Numbered from the stretch's first letter, positions 9,555-19,961 are shown. The stretch is DNA of 64,000 nt from Klebsiella indica (GCF_005860775.1 NZ_VCHQ01000008.1:1-64000), one strand, 5' to 3'. Program-made: numbers and translations. Notes: generated from the letters alone by a model not told the origin.

Positions 9555-12215
9555 TTAATCTGCCTTTCCGATCAACCCTTCATGCATCGAATAACCACAC
9601 GTCTCAGAATCAGATACCACAATCACCATCGCAAACTCCTGATTCTGATGCTGCTCAACGCACCACTGCCGAAACGGCTTACCGTCAAGCAACGTAAAAT
9701 CTTCACGATGTTTATTCCACCATCCCTGGCGTACCCGCAGCACGCTCATTTCCCAGGCGTGCTCGCCTGACGCATAAGGCGTAACAACGCCATCGACAAT
9801 TTTCGCCAGCCATAGGGTGATGGACTCTTCAGCAAGGCGCGTCGACAATTTTTCCGGTAAAAAATCGCTGCTTTCCGGGCTATATCCAGGTGCAAAGTTG
9901 ATAAGGTTTTGATCGGCAAATGCCCGGTCGCAGTAATATTTTCCCTCCCGCACCTGCTCTGTCTGCACAAAACTTTCCGGCATATTGACCTCTTCGCCGT
10001 AGACCGACTCGATCAGCAATCGGGCAGACTGAGGCATGCGAATTTCCCCCTGTTCACGCAGTACACGCTGAGTGAGCCACAGGCGCCCATGATCGGGATA
10101 GACATAAGCGCTGTTACGCATGGTGCTGGAAAACCAGTCCTCGTGTGGCGAGTCATTCCATTCAGGAGCCTGAATCAGCAACTCCGGCGCATCACGTTCA
10201 TCCTGTCCGGATAATTTCAATAAGCCATGACAATCCCGAATATGACGCTGTAACCGTCCCGCCCGCTGAATCAACAAGTCCACAGGCGCTAAATCAGAGA
10301 TCATTTCATCAAGGTCAATATCCAGGCTCTGTTCAATAACCTGAGTGGCGATCAACACCTTTCCACTACGTTGCGTCCCGCCTTTTTTACCAAACTGAGC
10401 CAGCGCCTGATTTTCAATTCGCTGACGATCATAAAAAGCAAAGCGGCTATGGAATAACAATAGGTTTTCGGCCGGAATACCCCCCCTGCCAAGAAGCTGG
10501 CGATAAATACGAATTGCGTCGTCAACAGAGTTGCGTATCCACGCAATACATTTCCCCTGACTTACGGTCTTCTCAATGCGTTCAATACACTCCTGTTCGC
10601 TATGTATCCAGGCCACTTTGACGCTGCGCTGAACCTCTTTACGGGTTTCCACATATTGCGAAATCACCTGCGAACCAGAGACCTGCGTTAACCAGGGATA
10701 ATCGCTATAACCCAGTAATGGCGCTTCAATCTGACGCTTTGCTCCTTTAGCAAAAGCGGCAACCAGCCGGTCCCGCTGCTGCTGAGATAGGGTGGCGGAA
10801 AGCAGAATAGTGGTATTGCCGTCACTGGCCTGCTTTTCAATCAATCCCTCCAGAATTCGCGACATATAAGCGTCATAGGCATGGATCTCATCGGCGACCA
10901 GAATCTTCTTGTTCAGCCCCAGCATCCGCAGGTTATTGTGCTTAAACGGCATCACCGCCATCATCGCCTGATCGAGCGTACCAACACCGACTTCGGCCAA
11001 CAGCGCTTTTTTATTGCTGTCAGTAAACCAGGCCGCGCATCCCTGACTGTCAGGCTGAAGATCATCAGGTTCTTCTGAACCCGATAAATCGCCCGACCAG
11101 ATTGACTGATTAAAACGCGCCATTAATCCACGTGCGCTATGCGCCAGGACCAGGCTGGGCCGTGAATGTGGTTGGTATAGCGCCAGCCAGCTCTCCGCCA
11201 GACGCTCAAACATAGCATTCGCCGTCGCCATCGTCGGCAAGCCAAAATAGAGGCCCTGCGCCCTTCCTGCGGCCATCAGGCGGTTAGCCAGAATAAGCGC
11301 GGCTTCCGTTTTCCCGGCACCGGTCACATCTTCAAGAATGAATAATTGCGGACCTTGTTGATTAATATCCAGCTCAAGCGCTTTTTGTTGTAACGGGGTT
11401 GGATGCCGGATAAAAGGAAATAACGCATTTACACCAGAAAAAGGCGCGACTTCAGAAGAAGGCGGGAAAACAGAAATGGCTATTTTTGCTTTCACCAGCG
11501 CATGGTGCCGCCAGTATGACTCAATAGCCATCGGTTTAGCGATTCGTGGAAAATATCGGGTTGAAGAACCGACCCAATCAGCCAACACTATCGTCGCTGA
11601 AATAAACCATGACAGATGTTTAAAGAGAGCAATACTATCATCGTCATCCCAAAATTCAGGGATCTCAAACAGCGGAAATAACGATTTTATGCTGGCAAGA
11701 AAATCGCGTGCCGCCTCTTTATCCTGCTGACGAAAATTTTTCAGCTCCGCGACCAAAGCCGGTGGACGCCCATGATGCCCGGTCGTAAGCGGCATCCAAA
11801 GTGCAATGACGCGCTTCAACTTGCGGGCTGCAAGAGAAGATGTTGGGAGAAGTTCAGAATACCCGCTCAGATAATCATTCCACAGCCAATATCCCAGGGT
11901 GGCATGCGGGATGGCCTCATAATTTTTTATATTGTCATTCTGCGAGTTAAGATTGTCATGAATATAAAGCTGTTGGAAAGAATGCGCGAATTTCCCGATA
12001 TCATGCCAGCATAATAACCAGGCAAAAAACTGCGCTGCCTGAGCCCTGTCATCCAGGCCCATTTTCTTAAGATAATCAGCGATATTATGGATATTATGCT
12101 GCACCATCCAGTAACCAACTGCCGCCACATCCAGAGAATGCCAGCACAGTAAGTGATAATCATCACCTCCCTCATCATCCCCTCGCCGGGCTTTCCCCCA
12201 ATAATTAAACATCAT
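9555..12215 (-). CDS. cas3: CRISPR-associated nuclease/helicase Cas3, type I-E
   Basis: Cas3 is recruited by target-bound Cascade and degrades the DNA. I place the start at the ATG at 12215 (886 residues, MMFNYWGKARRGDD), because GGAG lies eight bases before it. An earlier in-frame ATG at 12254 would sit beside the U-tract of the cysH terminator. Order of domains: HD nuclease (CWHDIGKFAHSF near residue 72, TTGHHGRPP later), then a superfamily 2 helicase with Walker A VTGAGKTEAALILA, Walker B VADEIHAYD, LLSATLS and QRAGRLQRH, then a C-terminal domain. Length matches the Salmonella-type I-E Cas3 more than the E. coli K-12 form. Confidence 0.96.
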   Translation of the reverse strand: MMFNYWGKARRGDDEGGDDYHLLCWHSLDVAAVGYWMVQHNIHNIADYLKKMGLDDRAQAAQFFAWLLCWHDIGKFAHSFQQLYIHDNLNSQNDNIKNYEAIPHATLGYWLWNDYLSGYSELLPTSSLAARKLKRVIALWMPLTTGHHGRPPALVAELKNFRQQDKEAARDFLASIKSLFPLFEIPEFWDDDDSIALFKHLSWFISATIVLADWVGSSTRYFPRIAKPMAIESYWRHHALVKAKIAISVFPPSSEVAPFSGVNALFPFIRHPTPLQQKALELDINQQGPQLFILEDVTGAGKTEAALILANRLMAAGRAQGLYFGLPTMATANAMFERLAESWLALYQPHSRPSLVLAHSARGLMARFNQSIWSGDLSGSEEPDDLQPDSQGCAAWFTDSNKKALLAEVGVGTLDQAMMAVMPFKHNNLRMLGLNKKILVADEIHAYDAYMSRILEGLIEKQASDGNTTILLSATLSQQQRDRLVAAFAKGAKRQIEAPLLGYSDYPWLTQVSGSQVISQYVETRKEVQRSVKVAWIHSEQECIERIEKTVSQGKCIAWIRNSVDDAIRIYRQLLGRGGIPAENLLLFHSRFAFYDRQRIENQALAQFGKKGGTQRSGKVLIATQVIEQSLDIDLDEMISDLAPVDLLIQRAGRLQRHIRDCHGLLKLSGQDERDAPELLIQAPEWNDSPHEDWFSSTMRNSAYVYPDHGRLWLTQRVLREQGEIRMPQSARLLIESVYGEEVNMPESFVQTEQVREGKYYCDRAFADQNLINFAPGYSPESSDFLPEKLSTRLAEESITLWLAKIVDGVVTPYASGEHAWEMSVLRVRQGWWNKHREDFTLLDGKPFRQWCVEQHQNQEFAMVIVVSDSETCGYSMHEGLIGKAD

Positions 12216-12254
12216 CAAGATCACTCCATTAATCAGGAAGACCTTAATATACAC

Positions 12255-12279
12255 AAAAAAATCCCGGCAGCGCCGGGAC
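12255..12279 (-). terminator. cysH Rho-independent terminator
   Basis: On the minus strand a hairpin with seven-base arms (TCCCGGC/GCCGGGA, loop of three) lies just after the cysH stop and is followed by seven T. It should end the cysJIH transcript directly before cas3. Confidence 0.9.
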
Positions 12280-12284
12280 TCACA

Positions 12285-13019
12285 TTAACCTTCGTGCAAT
12301 CCGCACTCTCTTTTCAGACCAAAGAAGCGCGTCTCTTCTTCCGCCATTCCCGGCTCCCATTTGCGGGTGGTGTGGGTATCGCCCACCGACAGATAGCCCT
12401 GATCCCACAGAGGATGATATTTCAGGCCGTGCTTTTGCAGATACTGATAAACGGTGCGGTTATCCCAGTCGATGATTGGCAGCACTTTAAACACGCCACG
12501 CTGGATCGCCAGAACCGGTAAATGCGCGCGGCTGCCGGACTGCTCCCGGCGCAGGCCAGCAAACCACGTTTGCGCCTTCAGCTCTGCAAGCGCCCGGTTC
12601 ATCGGCTCAACCTTGTTGATGTCATTGTATTTCTCAATGCCCTCAACGCCCTGCTCCCATAGCTTACCATAGCGCGCTTCCTGCCAGGCCGCGCTCTCCT
12701 TCGCCCGATAGACCTTCAGATTCAGGTTGAGCTTATCCGTTAACTCGTCGATAAACTGGTAGGTTTCCGGGAACAGATAGCCGGTATCGGTCAAAATGAC
12801 CGGAATACCCGGACGTACCTGATTAACCAGATGCAGGCTCACCGCCGCCTGAATACCAAAGCTTGAAGAGAGCACATATTCGCCCGGCAGATTTTCCAGC
12901 GCCCATTCGACACGCTGTTGCGCGCTCAGTTTTTCCAGTTGACTATTGGTTTCCGCCAGTTGCAAAACACGATCGACCTTCGGTAATTCGTTAAGCACGT
13001 TTAGATCGAGTACGGACAT
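12285..13019 (-). CDS. cysH: Phosphoadenosine phosphosulfate (PAPS) reductase
   Basis: CysH reduces PAPS to sulfite with thioredoxin in the cytoplasm, the step before sulfite reductase. The protein is 244 residues, the normal length. The nucleotide-binding loop [14 protein letters not shown] lies near 51-65, and the catalytic cysteine is Cys239 in the C-terminal ECGLHEG. It is the last gene of cysJIH. The operon is known to be activated by CysB with acetylserine. A REP/BIME repeat separates cysI from cysH, and a strong terminator follows. Confidence 0.98.
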   Translation of the reverse strand: MSVLDLNVLNELPKVDRVLQLAETNSQLEKLSAQQRVEWALENLPGEYVLSSSFGIQAAVSLHLVNQVRPGIPVILTDTGYLFPETYQFIDELTDKLNLNLKVYRAKESAAWQEARYGKLWEQGVEGIEKYNDINKVEPMNRALAELKAQTWFAGLRREQSGSRAHLPVLAIQRGVFKVLPIIDWDNRTVYQYLQKHGLKYHPLWDQGYLSVGDTHTTRKWEPGMAEEETRFFGLKRECGLHEG

Positions 13020-13033
13020 AAGTTCCTCACTGT

Positions 13034-13114
13034 TTGCCTTGCCTGATGGCGCTACGCTTATCCGGCCTACCGTCTACGTAGGCCGGATAAGGTATTTATG
13101 CCGCCATCCGGCGA
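13034..13114. repeat. REP/BIME element between cysI and cysH
   Basis: Two inverted REP units are visible: GCCTGATGGCGCTACGCTTA with TCCGGCCTAC, then GTAGGCCGGATAAGG with GCCGCCATCCGGC. Such elements are common between genes of an operon, where they can stabilise upstream mRNA or bind gyrase and IHF. Confidence 0.9.
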
Positions 13115-13120
13115 TGCACG

Positions 13121-14833
13121 TTATTCCCAGAAATCCCGGGCCGGGTCGAGCACCGGGCGAATAATGCCCGCACGCACCGTAAAATCGCCGAAGCCTTCAC
13201 CCGCTTCGCGCTCTTTCGCCCAGCGCCCTACCAGTTCGTCAAGAGAGTCGAGGATTTCCGACTCGGTAATATTTTCCCGATACATACGCGGAATACGCGT
13301 CCCGCTGCGGTTGCCGCCAAGGTGCAGGTTATAACGCCCCGGCGCTTTCCCTACCAGACCAACCTCCGCCAGCATCGCGCGACCGCAGCCGTTCGGGCAG
13401 CCGGTGACGCGGGTAACGATATGCTCATCGCCGACCCCATGCTTGCTCATCACCGCCTCGACTTTATCAATAAATGACGGCAGGAAGCGCTCTGCCTCGG
13501 CCATTGCCAGCGGACAAGTCGGGAACGATACGCAAGCCATCGAGTTTTCACGCTGCGGAGTCACGGCGTTCATCAGGCCGTGGTCACGGGCCAGCTTTTC
13601 GATCTTCGCTTTCTGTTCTTCCGGAACGCTGGCAATGATCAAATTCTGATTCGCCGTAATGCGGAATTCCCCTTTATGGATCTTCGCAATTTTCAGCAGG
13701 CCAGTCTTCAACGGACGCCCCGGATAGTCGAGGATACGACCATTTTCAATAAACAGCGTCAGGTGCCAGTTATTGTCGATGCCTTTCACCCAGCCGATAC
13801 GGTCTCCGCGGCTGGTAAATTCATACGGGCGAATCGGCTCAAACTTGATGCCCGCCCGGCGCTCTACTTCCGCCTTAAAAGTCTCAACGCCCACGCGTTC
13901 CAGAGTATATTTGGTTTTCGCATTTTTACGGTCGGTCCGGTTGCCCCAGTCGCGCTGGGTGGTTACCACCGCTTCCGCCACCGCCAGAGTGTGCTCCACC
14001 GGCAAATAGCCAAACTCGCTCGCCGTACGGGCATAGGTTTTCTTATTCCCGTGCTCGATAGACAGGCCGCCACCGACCAGCAGGTTAAAGCCCACCAGCT
14101 TGCCATTTTCAGCAATCGCCACGAAGTTCATGTCGTTCGCGTGCAGATCGATATCATTTTGCGGCGGGATCACCACGGTGGTTTTGAACTTACGCGGCAG
14201 ATAAGTCTGACCGAGGATCGGTTCTTCGTCCGTGGTGGCGACTTTTTTCTGATCCAGCCAGATCTCTGCATAAGCGCGAGTGCGCGGCAGCAGGTGCTCG
14301 GAGATCTTCTTCGCCCATTCGTAGGCTTCCGCATGCAACTGGGACTCATACGGGTTAGAGGTACAGAGCACATTACGGTTCATATCGTTGGCGGTGGCCA
14401 GCGAGTCCAGCCCAACGGAGTGCAGCATCTGATGTACCGGCTTCACGTTCTTCTTCAGAATGCCGTGAAACTGGAAAGTCTGGCGGTTAGTCAGACGAAT
14501 GCTACCGTAAATCGTATTTTCACCGGCGAATTTATCAATCGCCTGCCACTGTTTGGTGGTGATAACGCCCCCCGGCAGGCGACAGCGCAAGAGCATCGCA
14601 TGACGCGGCTCCAGCTTCTGCGCCGCACGCTCGGCGCGAATATCGCGGTCATCCTGCTGATACATGCCGTGAAAACGGATCAGCAGAAAATTGTCGCCTT
14701 TAAAACCACCGGTCAGGCCGTCGTTCAAATCTTCTGCAATGGTGCCGCGCAGATAGTTGCTTTCCAGCTTCATACGCTCGGCGTCAGCCAGTTTACCTTC
14801 GACCACCAGCGGGCCTGGATGTTTTTCGCTCAT
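13121..14833 (-). CDS. cysI: Sulfite reductase hemoprotein beta subunit
   Basis: CysI carries the siroheme and a 4Fe-4S cluster and reduces sulfite to sulfide with electrons from CysJ. The protein is 570 residues, as in E. coli. The four cluster cysteines are in [10 protein letters not shown] and in [12 protein letters not shown] (about 430-485), with the last also bridging the siroheme iron. Arg-rich segments such as [15 protein letters not shown] fit the siroheme pocket. The start overlaps the cysJ stop by one base. Confidence 0.98.
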   Translation of the reverse strand: MSEKHPGPLVVEGKLADAERMKLESNYLRGTIAEDLNDGLTGGFKGDNFLLIRFHGMYQQDDRDIRAERAAQKLEPRHAMLLRCRLPGGVITTKQWQAIDKFAGENTIYGSIRLTNRQTFQFHGILKKNVKPVHQMLHSVGLDSLATANDMNRNVLCTSNPYESQLHAEAYEWAKKISEHLLPRTRAYAEIWLDQKKVATTDEEPILGQTYLPRKFKTTVVIPPQNDIDLHANDMNFVAIAENGKLVGFNLLVGGGLSIEHGNKKTYARTASEFGYLPVEHTLAVAEAVVTTQRDWGNRTDRKNAKTKYTLERVGVETFKAEVERRAGIKFEPIRPYEFTSRGDRIGWVKGIDNNWHLTLFIENGRILDYPGRPLKTGLLKIAKIHKGEFRITANQNLIIASVPEEQKAKIEKLARDHGLMNAVTPQRENSMACVSFPTCPLAMAEAERFLPSFIDKVEAVMSKHGVGDEHIVTRVTGCPNGCGRAMLAEVGLVGKAPGRYNLHLGGNRSGTRIPRMYRENITESEILDSLDELVGRWAKEREAGEGFGDFTVRAGIIRPVLDPARDFWE

Positions 14834-16632
14834 TAGTAGACATCTCGCTGATAACGGCGCTCAACGCGCAGCTCACTTAAAAATTCGTCCGCCGCTTCGG
14901 CGTCCATCGCACCGTATTCGGCAATCACTTCCAGTAACGTCTGCTCAACGTCTTTTGCCATGCGATTCGCGTCGCCGCAGACATAAATATGGGCGCCATC
15001 GTTAATCCAGCGCCACAGTTCAGCCCCCTGCTCGCGCAGCTTGTCCTGAACATAGACTTTTTGTTGTTGATCGCGGGACCAGGCCAGGTCAATGCGGGTC
15101 AGTACGCCCTCTTTGACGTAGCTCTGCCACTCCACCTGATAAAGGAAATCTTCGGTAAAGTGCGGGTTGCCAAAGAACAGCCAGTTCTTGCCTTCTGCGC
15201 CTTCCGCCGCGCGCTGCTGCATAAACGCGCGGAACGGCGCGATGCCGGTGCCTGGGCCAATCATGATCACCGGCGTCTGCGGGTTGGCAGGCAGACGGAA
15301 GTTATCGTTATGTTCGATAAAGATCCGCACTTCACCATCTTCTTCAACGCGATCGGCAAGGAAACTGGAGGCGCCGCCAGCACGGGCGCGGCCTTCAATA
15401 TCATACCGAACCACGCCAACGGTAATGTGTACTTCGCTTTCCACTTCCGCCTGGGATGAGGCGATAGAGTACAGCCGCGGGGTTAACGGACGCAGCAGAT
15501 CGATCAGCGCCTGAGCATCCAGCTGTGCCGGAGAGAAACGGACCATGTCGACAATCGGCGTGGTCGCGGCATAATGCTGAAGCTGCGCTTTATCGCCCAC
15601 CAGCGGCAGCAGAGACTCGCTGCGGGTTAAGGTGGCATAGCTCTCAACAATGTTACCGGTGTTAACCGTCAGCTCGACGTGCCACTCCAGCGCGTCGGCA
15701 AGCGGCAGGGTTTTTCCCTCTACCGTAACCGGCTCATCGCCTTTCAGCCACAGCAGTTCCACCAGCTCTTTTACCAGCGCCGGATCGTTCTGGTACCACA
15801 CGCCCAGGGCATCGCCCGGCTGATAACGCAGGCCCGAGTCGCCGAGGTCGATTTCAATATGACGGACATCTTTTTCTGAATCGCGGCCGGTGATTTTTTG
15901 ATTTACTGCGAGGGTCGCGGTCAGCGGCGCTTCTTTGCTGTACGGGCTGGAGTGGATCTCATTCACCGCCCCGCTGGTGGCCAGTTGGGACGGCGAAGCA
16001 GCAGGCGCGCGCGCCTTCAGCACCTCGACCACGCGGGCGCGCCATTCGGCGGCGGCAGCCTGATATTCCACATCAGCGTCAACCCGGTCAAGCAGGCGTT
16101 CGCCCCCCAGTTCGGCCAGTTTGCTATCAAAATCTTTACCGGACTGGCAGAAAAATTCATAGGAGGTATCGCCCAGGCCAAACACGGCAAATGCCGTATC
16201 GGTCAGCTTCGGCGCTTTCTTCGAGAACAGGAACTTGTGCAGCGCGACGGCTTCTTCCGGCGGCTCACCTTCGCCTTGTGTTGACGTCACTACGACCAGC
16301 AGTTTTTCGGCGGCAATGTGTTTGAATTTATAGTCGCCGGCGTTGACCAGTTTAACATTGAGCTGTGCGGCCTGCAGATCGTCACGCAGCGCTTCGGCGA
16401 CGCGGCGGGCGTTACCGGTTTGCGATGCCGAAATAAGGGTGATGGATGGCACTTCTGCCGCCTGGGCTGGAGCGACAACCGCCGCGCCGGGCTGCTGGTT
16501 CAGCGCCCCCCAGAAGTAGCCAGAAACCCAGGCCAACTGGGCAGGCGTGAAGTCAGTCGTGGCCGCCTGAAGGCGAGCCATTTGCTCCGGACTCAGCGGT
16601 AGCAAATTGGAAGGTGGGGCCTGTGTCGTCAT
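14833..16632 (-). CDS. cysJ: Sulfite reductase flavoprotein alpha subunit
   Basis: CysJ passes electrons from NADPH through FAD and FMN to CysI. The 599-residue protein has an N-terminal flavodoxin domain ([15 protein letters not shown] and [12 protein letters not shown] near 68-130), then an FAD-binding region with RLYSIASSQ, and an NADPH-binding domain with [18 protein letters not shown] and the C-terminal ERRYQRDVY. It is the first gene of cysJIH. The 436-base divergent gap to queD should contain the CysB-controlled promoter. Confidence 0.98.
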   Translation of the reverse strand: MTTQAPPSNLLPLSPEQMARLQAATTDFTPAQLAWVSGYFWGALNQQPGAAVVAPAQAAEVPSITLISASQTGNARRVAEALRDDLQAAQLNVKLVNAGDYKFKHIAAEKLLVVVTSTQGEGEPPEEAVALHKFLFSKKAPKLTDTAFAVFGLGDTSYEFFCQSGKDFDSKLAELGGERLLDRVDADVEYQAAAAEWRARVVEVLKARAPAASPSQLATSGAVNEIHSSPYSKEAPLTATLAVNQKITGRDSEKDVRHIEIDLGDSGLRYQPGDALGVWYQNDPALVKELVELLWLKGDEPVTVEGKTLPLADALEWHVELTVNTGNIVESYATLTRSESLLPLVGDKAQLQHYAATTPIVDMVRFSPAQLDAQALIDLLRPLTPRLYSIASSQAEVESEVHITVGVVRYDIEGRARAGGASSFLADRVEEDGEVRIFIEHNDNFRLPANPQTPVIMIGPGTGIAPFRAFMQQRAAEGAEGKNWLFFGNPHFTEDFLYQVEWQSYVKEGVLTRIDLAWSRDQQQKVYVQDKLREQGAELWRWINDGAHIYVCGDANRMAKDVEQTLLEVIAEYGAMDAEAADEFLSELRVERRYQRDVY

Positions 16633-17068
16633 GCGTCGTTATGTTCCAGTAAGCAAAGCTGTGATTCGCGCCCTGTCAGCGCGATAAAACAGAAGAGAAT
16701 ATATTTACTCTAAATAATTCGGGTTGCAGGCAGCGATACTGTGGCAACGTCGTCCGGGCGAGGCCCTGAGATGGGTCGAATTATTGCCAACGCACATGCA
16801 GCTCGAAGTATGACGAGCAATAAGGTTAACGGTGCTGATAGTAACAATTAAAGAAGGGATGGAAATAACAAATAACCAAATGGACTAACCTGTTTTAGTT
16901 ATAGTTATTAACAACAAAATCGATTAAATAACAACATGAAATATAAAGAGTTATTTCAATAAAACCGCGTAAACGCGATGACTTTCTGCTCAGGGACATT
17001 TTAGTTAATGATAAAAAATGTGCTTTCCGGTACCCTACGGCGGTTTTTTGCCATATTGAGAATAAAAG
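16633..17068. promoter_or_regulatory. cysJ-queD divergent intergenic region
   Basis: A 436-base gap holds the presumed cysJ promoter with CysB sites on one side and the queD promoter on the other. It includes an ERIC-like repeat at about 16701-16822 and an AT-rich part at 16850-16930. The CysB site has no strict consensus, so I cannot place it. Confidence 0.6.
16701..16822. repeat. ERIC-like (IRU) repeat
   Basis: The ends resemble ERIC elements: ACTCTAAATAATTCGGGTTGCAG at the left and CCAACGCACATGCAG with TCGAAGTATGACGAG at the right, which are partly complementary. The inner part differs from the usual ERIC core. I identify it by resemblance from memory; a database comparison would settle the boundaries. 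Confidence 0.6.
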
Positions 17069-17431
17069 ATGTCCACCACGCTGTTTAAAGATTTCACCTT
17101 CGAAGCCGCTCACCGTCTGCCGCATGTACCAGAAGGCCATAAGTGCGGTCGCCTGCACGGCCACTCTTTTATGGTGCGTCTGGAGATTACCGGTGAGGTC
17201 GATCCCCATACCGGGTGGATCATGGATTTCGCCGAGCTTAAAGCCGCCTTTAAGCCGACTTACGATCGTCTGGATCACTACTATCTGAATGACATTCCCG
17301 GTCTGTCCAATCCAACCAGCGAGGTGCTGGCAAAATGGATCTGGCAGCAGGTCAAACCGGTGGTTCCGCTGCTCAGCGCGGTAATGATTAAAGAAACCTG
17401 TACCGCAGGCTGCGTCTATCGCGGCGAGTGA
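17069..17431 (+). CDS. queD: 6-carboxy-5,6,7,8-tetrahydropterin synthase
   Basis: QueD turns 7,8-dihydroneopterin triphosphate into carboxytetrahydropterin, the second step towards preQ0 and queuosine. The 120-residue protein has the zinc-binding histidines His15 (EAAHRL) and His30/His32 (GRLHGHSF), with the catalytic Cys26 just before them. The C-terminal [12 protein letters not shown] is typical. It lies opposite to queE, whose product acts in the next step, with a REP element between the two convergent genes. Confidence 0.97.
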   Translation: MSTTLFKDFTFEAAHRLPHVPEGHKCGRLHGHSFMVRLEITGEVDPHTGWIMDFAELKAAFKPTYDRLDHYYLNDIPGLSNPTSEVLAKWIWQQVKPVVPLLSAVMIKETCTAGCVYRGE

Positions 17432-17439
17432 TTTTGGGT

Positions 17440-17510
17440 TTGCCGGATGGCGACGCGCTGCGTCTTATCCGGCCTGCACACAAATGGGAACAGTTGCAGG
17501 CCGGGAACGA
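17440..17510. repeat. REP element between queD and queE
   Basis: TTGCCGGATGGCGACGCG and CGTCTTATCCGGCCTGCA form an imperfect REP palindrome, with a second partial GCAGGCCGGGAACG after it, between the convergent ends of queD and queE. Confidence 0.8.
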
Positions 17511-17517
17511 TTTTTTA

Positions 17518-18189
17518 TCACGCAATATTCAGATATTTGTGCGTCTGCATTGATAAGCGCCAGTTCCGCGCGATACAGGTTTCAATACACAGGCGGGTCG
17601 CCTCTTCTTTCTGGCTGATAGGCTGCAGGGCAATGATGCGCGGCTTATCGTCGTTCAGCGTCGCCAGTAGTTCATCCAGCGCTTCAATATCACGCACGCG
17701 ACCAACCGGGTGCTTGATCTCATTAGCCCGCTCCAGCGCCTGTGACAGCACATTATAGCCGCCGCGCATATTGACCTTTGGCGATACCGTCACCCAGGTA
17801 TGTGGCGTACAGCGCACCTCATGGGTGCCGCTGGTTTCTATCTGGCAGCTAAAACCGTTTTGCTCCAGCAGAGAAGTTAACGGCGTTAAATCATGAATGC
17901 AGGGTTCGCCACCGGTAATCACCACATGACGTGCCGTCCAGCCCTGACGCCCAATAATCGCCAGCAGATCTTCGCCGCTTGCCGGGCCCCATTTATCGCT
18001 CTCTTTGGTCTTCGCCAGAATGCTGAACAGCGACACTTCCCGATCGGCAAGCTTATCCCAGGTATGTTTGGTATCGCACCAGGCGCAACCAACCGGGCAT
18101 CCCTGTAAACGAATAAAAATGGCGGGAACGCCGGTAAAGTAACCTTCGCCTTGCAAGGTCTGGAACATCTCGTTAATCGGGTACTGCAT
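17518..18189 (-). CDS. queE: 7-carboxy-7-deazaguanine synthase (radical SAM)
   Basis: QueE rearranges carboxytetrahydropterin to 7-carboxy-7-deazaguanine using a 4Fe-4S cluster and SAM. From the ATG at 18189 (223 residues, MQYPINEMFQTLQGEG, the E. coli start) the radical-SAM cysteines are at CPVGCAWC (Cys31, 35, 38). ITGGEPCIHDL is the GGE-type SAM-binding segment. An ATG two codons earlier is possible. In E. coli, higher QueE levels also affect cell division. Confidence 0.96.
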   Translation of the reverse strand: MQYPINEMFQTLQGEGYFTGVPAIFIRLQGCPVGCAWCDTKHTWDKLADREVSLFSILAKTKESDKWGPASGEDLLAIIGRQGWTARHVVITGGEPCIHDLTPLTSLLEQNGFSCQIETSGTHEVRCTPHTWVTVSPKVNMRGGYNVLSQALERANEIKHPVGRVRDIEALDELLATLNDDKPRIIALQPISQKEEATRLCIETCIARNWRLSMQTHKYLNIA

Positions 18190-18195
18190 AATCAT

Positions 18196-18632
18196 CTCTG
18201 TCTGGGGTTATGAGCGCGCATTATCGCAGATTTACCGGCTCAGGTCTTGCCCCCGGCTGCGTTGCAGTCGGGTAAAAAATAAATAATGCCTTACCCTCAC
18301 GCCGACGAGCAAACAGATCGTTATTTAATTAGCCTGATCACTCCAGCTAAAACCAGCCTCTATTCGAACGTCATTTTTGATGTAACAAAATATTTTAAGT
18401 TGTCACGATAAAAGCATAAGAAAATAGGCCAAAAGCACGACATTTCAAGAATGTACAAACTGATACATTAAATAATGAATTTCTTAATCTCGCGCAAGGT
18501 CAAATACGATCCACAGCGCCATATATATATAAATAATCTTAATAAACCGTATGTTACGGCACACTCCCATTTAATATCCGTTTAATTGTCGACGCTTAGA
18601 ATCCAGTCAACCAACATAATGAGATAGCATTC
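18196..18632. promoter_or_regulatory. AT-rich divergent region upstream of queE and the SDR gene
   Basis: This gap of about 440 bases is markedly AT-rich between 18330 and 18600 (for example ATATATATATAAATAATC), which suggests promoter sequence, possibly silenced by H-NS. I found no gene or named site in it. A ribosome-binding sequence of modest quality (TGAGATAG) precedes the ATG at 18633. Confidence 0.45.
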
Positions 18633-19742
18633 ATGAACACATTATTAATTACAGGTACGACCGGATTTCTGGGTGGTGCAATTTTAGAAAACGTTCTGAA
18701 TCAGACCAATGAAATTAATTTGCTGCTGTTAGTTCGTGCCAATAATAATGCTGCGGCACTTCAACGGGTAAAGGAAAACCTGCGAAAATTCAATATTGCA
18801 GAAGAGAAACTGGCGGTACTCGGCGTGCAAAACATTCTGCTGGGCGATTTGGCAGCCCCGGACGTTTTTCTTGACGACCCGCGTCTGGAGCGGGTCACTC
18901 ATGTTATCAATTGCGCCGCCGTTGCCTCCTTTGGCAACAACCCGTTGATCTGGAAAGTGAATGTCGAAGGAACGCTAAAATTTGCCCGAAGAATGGCCCT
19001 TGTCAGCGGCCTTCAGCGCTTTCTGCACGTGGGGACCGCAATGTCATGTTCACCAGAACCCAATTCACTGGTAGCAGAAAGCGCGGAATTTCGCGAGCAC
19101 GCTGAACATCTGGTTGAGTATACGCACTCTAAATCCACGATAGAACGTCTGATGCAGCAGGAGTGCCCGACGCTACCGCTGGTTATCGCCCGTCCCTCTA
19201 TTGTTGTTGGTCATACTCATCACGGCTGTCAGCCTTCCAGCAGCATCTTTTGGGTGTTCAGTATGGGTCTGATGCTGCAAAAATTTATGTGTTCTATGGA
19301 AGATCGTATTGATGTTATCCCCGTCGATTACTGCGCCGATGCGCTGCTGATGCTGCTTAATTGCCCCCTTGCCCATGGGGAGGTGGTACACATTTCGGCA
19401 GGAGAAGAAAATAGCGTGAGGTTTGCGGATATTGATAACGCCATGGCATCCGCGCTAAAACAAGCTCCGGTTGGCAACAAGTACGCTCAGGTCAGCTATG
19501 AAACGCTGGTCAACATGCGTCGTGAACTGAAGGATATCTTCGGCCCCTGCAACGAACGTCTGATGCTAAAAGCCATGCGCCTGTACGGTGCCTTCGCCAC
19601 GCTCAATGTACGATTCAGCAACGACAAACTGCTCAGTATGGGGATGCCGAAACCACCACGCTTTACCGATTATATCGATCGCTGCGTGCAGACAACCCGC
19701 GGACTTTCGATTCCACAGCAAATGGCGGTGGATTTTAAGTAA
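18633..19742 (+). CDS. Extended short-chain dehydrogenase/reductase, thioester-reductase-like, unknown substrate
   Basis: I do not recognise a named gene. The 369-residue protein has an N-terminal Rossmann fold with TGTTGFLGG (7-15), the GDL loop (71-73), a VINCAAVASFG segment (91-101), and a YTHSK catalytic motif (Tyr163, Lys167). The spacing and the HVGTAMSC and ARPSIVVG segments resemble the male-sterility / fatty acyl reductase branch (NAD_binding_4) used on thioester-bound acids. No membrane segment or carrier domain is visible. It occupies the position of ygcG in E. coli, and its AT-rich upstream region hints at gain by transfer. The substrate is unknown. Confidence 0.8.
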   Translation: MNTLLITGTTGFLGGAILENVLNQTNEINLLLLVRANNNAAALQRVKENLRKFNIAEEKLAVLGVQNILLGDLAAPDVFLDDPRLERVTHVINCAAVASFGNNPLIWKVNVEGTLKFARRMALVSGLQRFLHVGTAMSCSPEPNSLVAESAEFREHAEHLVEYTHSKSTIERLMQQECPTLPLVIARPSIVVGHTHHGCQPSSSIFWVFSMGLMLQKFMCSMEDRIDVIPVDYCADALLMLLNCPLAHGEVVHISAGEENSVRFADIDNAMASALKQAPVGNKYAQVSYETLVNMRRELKDIFGPCNERLMLKAMRLYGAFATLNVRFSNDKLLSMGMPKPPRFTDYIDRCVQTTRGLSIPQQMAVDFK

Positions 19743-19758
19743 TCAATTTTGTCCCGAC

Positions 19759-19786
19759 AAAAAAATGCCAGCCCGAAGGCTGGCAT
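19759..19786 (-). terminator. Terminator for eno transcription, distal hairpin
   Basis: A perfect nine-base stem (ATGCCAGCC / GGCTGGCAT, loop of four) at 19765-19786 is followed on the minus strand by seven T. It is a strong candidate to end eno transcription, though it lies about 220 bases beyond the eno stop. Confidence 0.8.
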
Positions 19787-19961
19787 CAGATTGCTGACAA
19801 AGTGCGTTTTTCCGGAATTGCCCGGCGGCGCTTCGCTTGCGCGGGCCTACGAAAAACCCATAACATGATGATATTATTGGTTTTACATGCCAGGTAAGGC
19901 GATAGCCGCCACCCGGCAGAAATGCGAGCACAATATCTAAATCAGGTTTGTCATCAGCCTC

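Noticed and set aside
13580-14836. 418-codon plus-strand frame opposite cysI
   Set aside because: It lies fully antisense to cysI, which has all its cluster cysteines. No ribosome-binding site or family match is visible.
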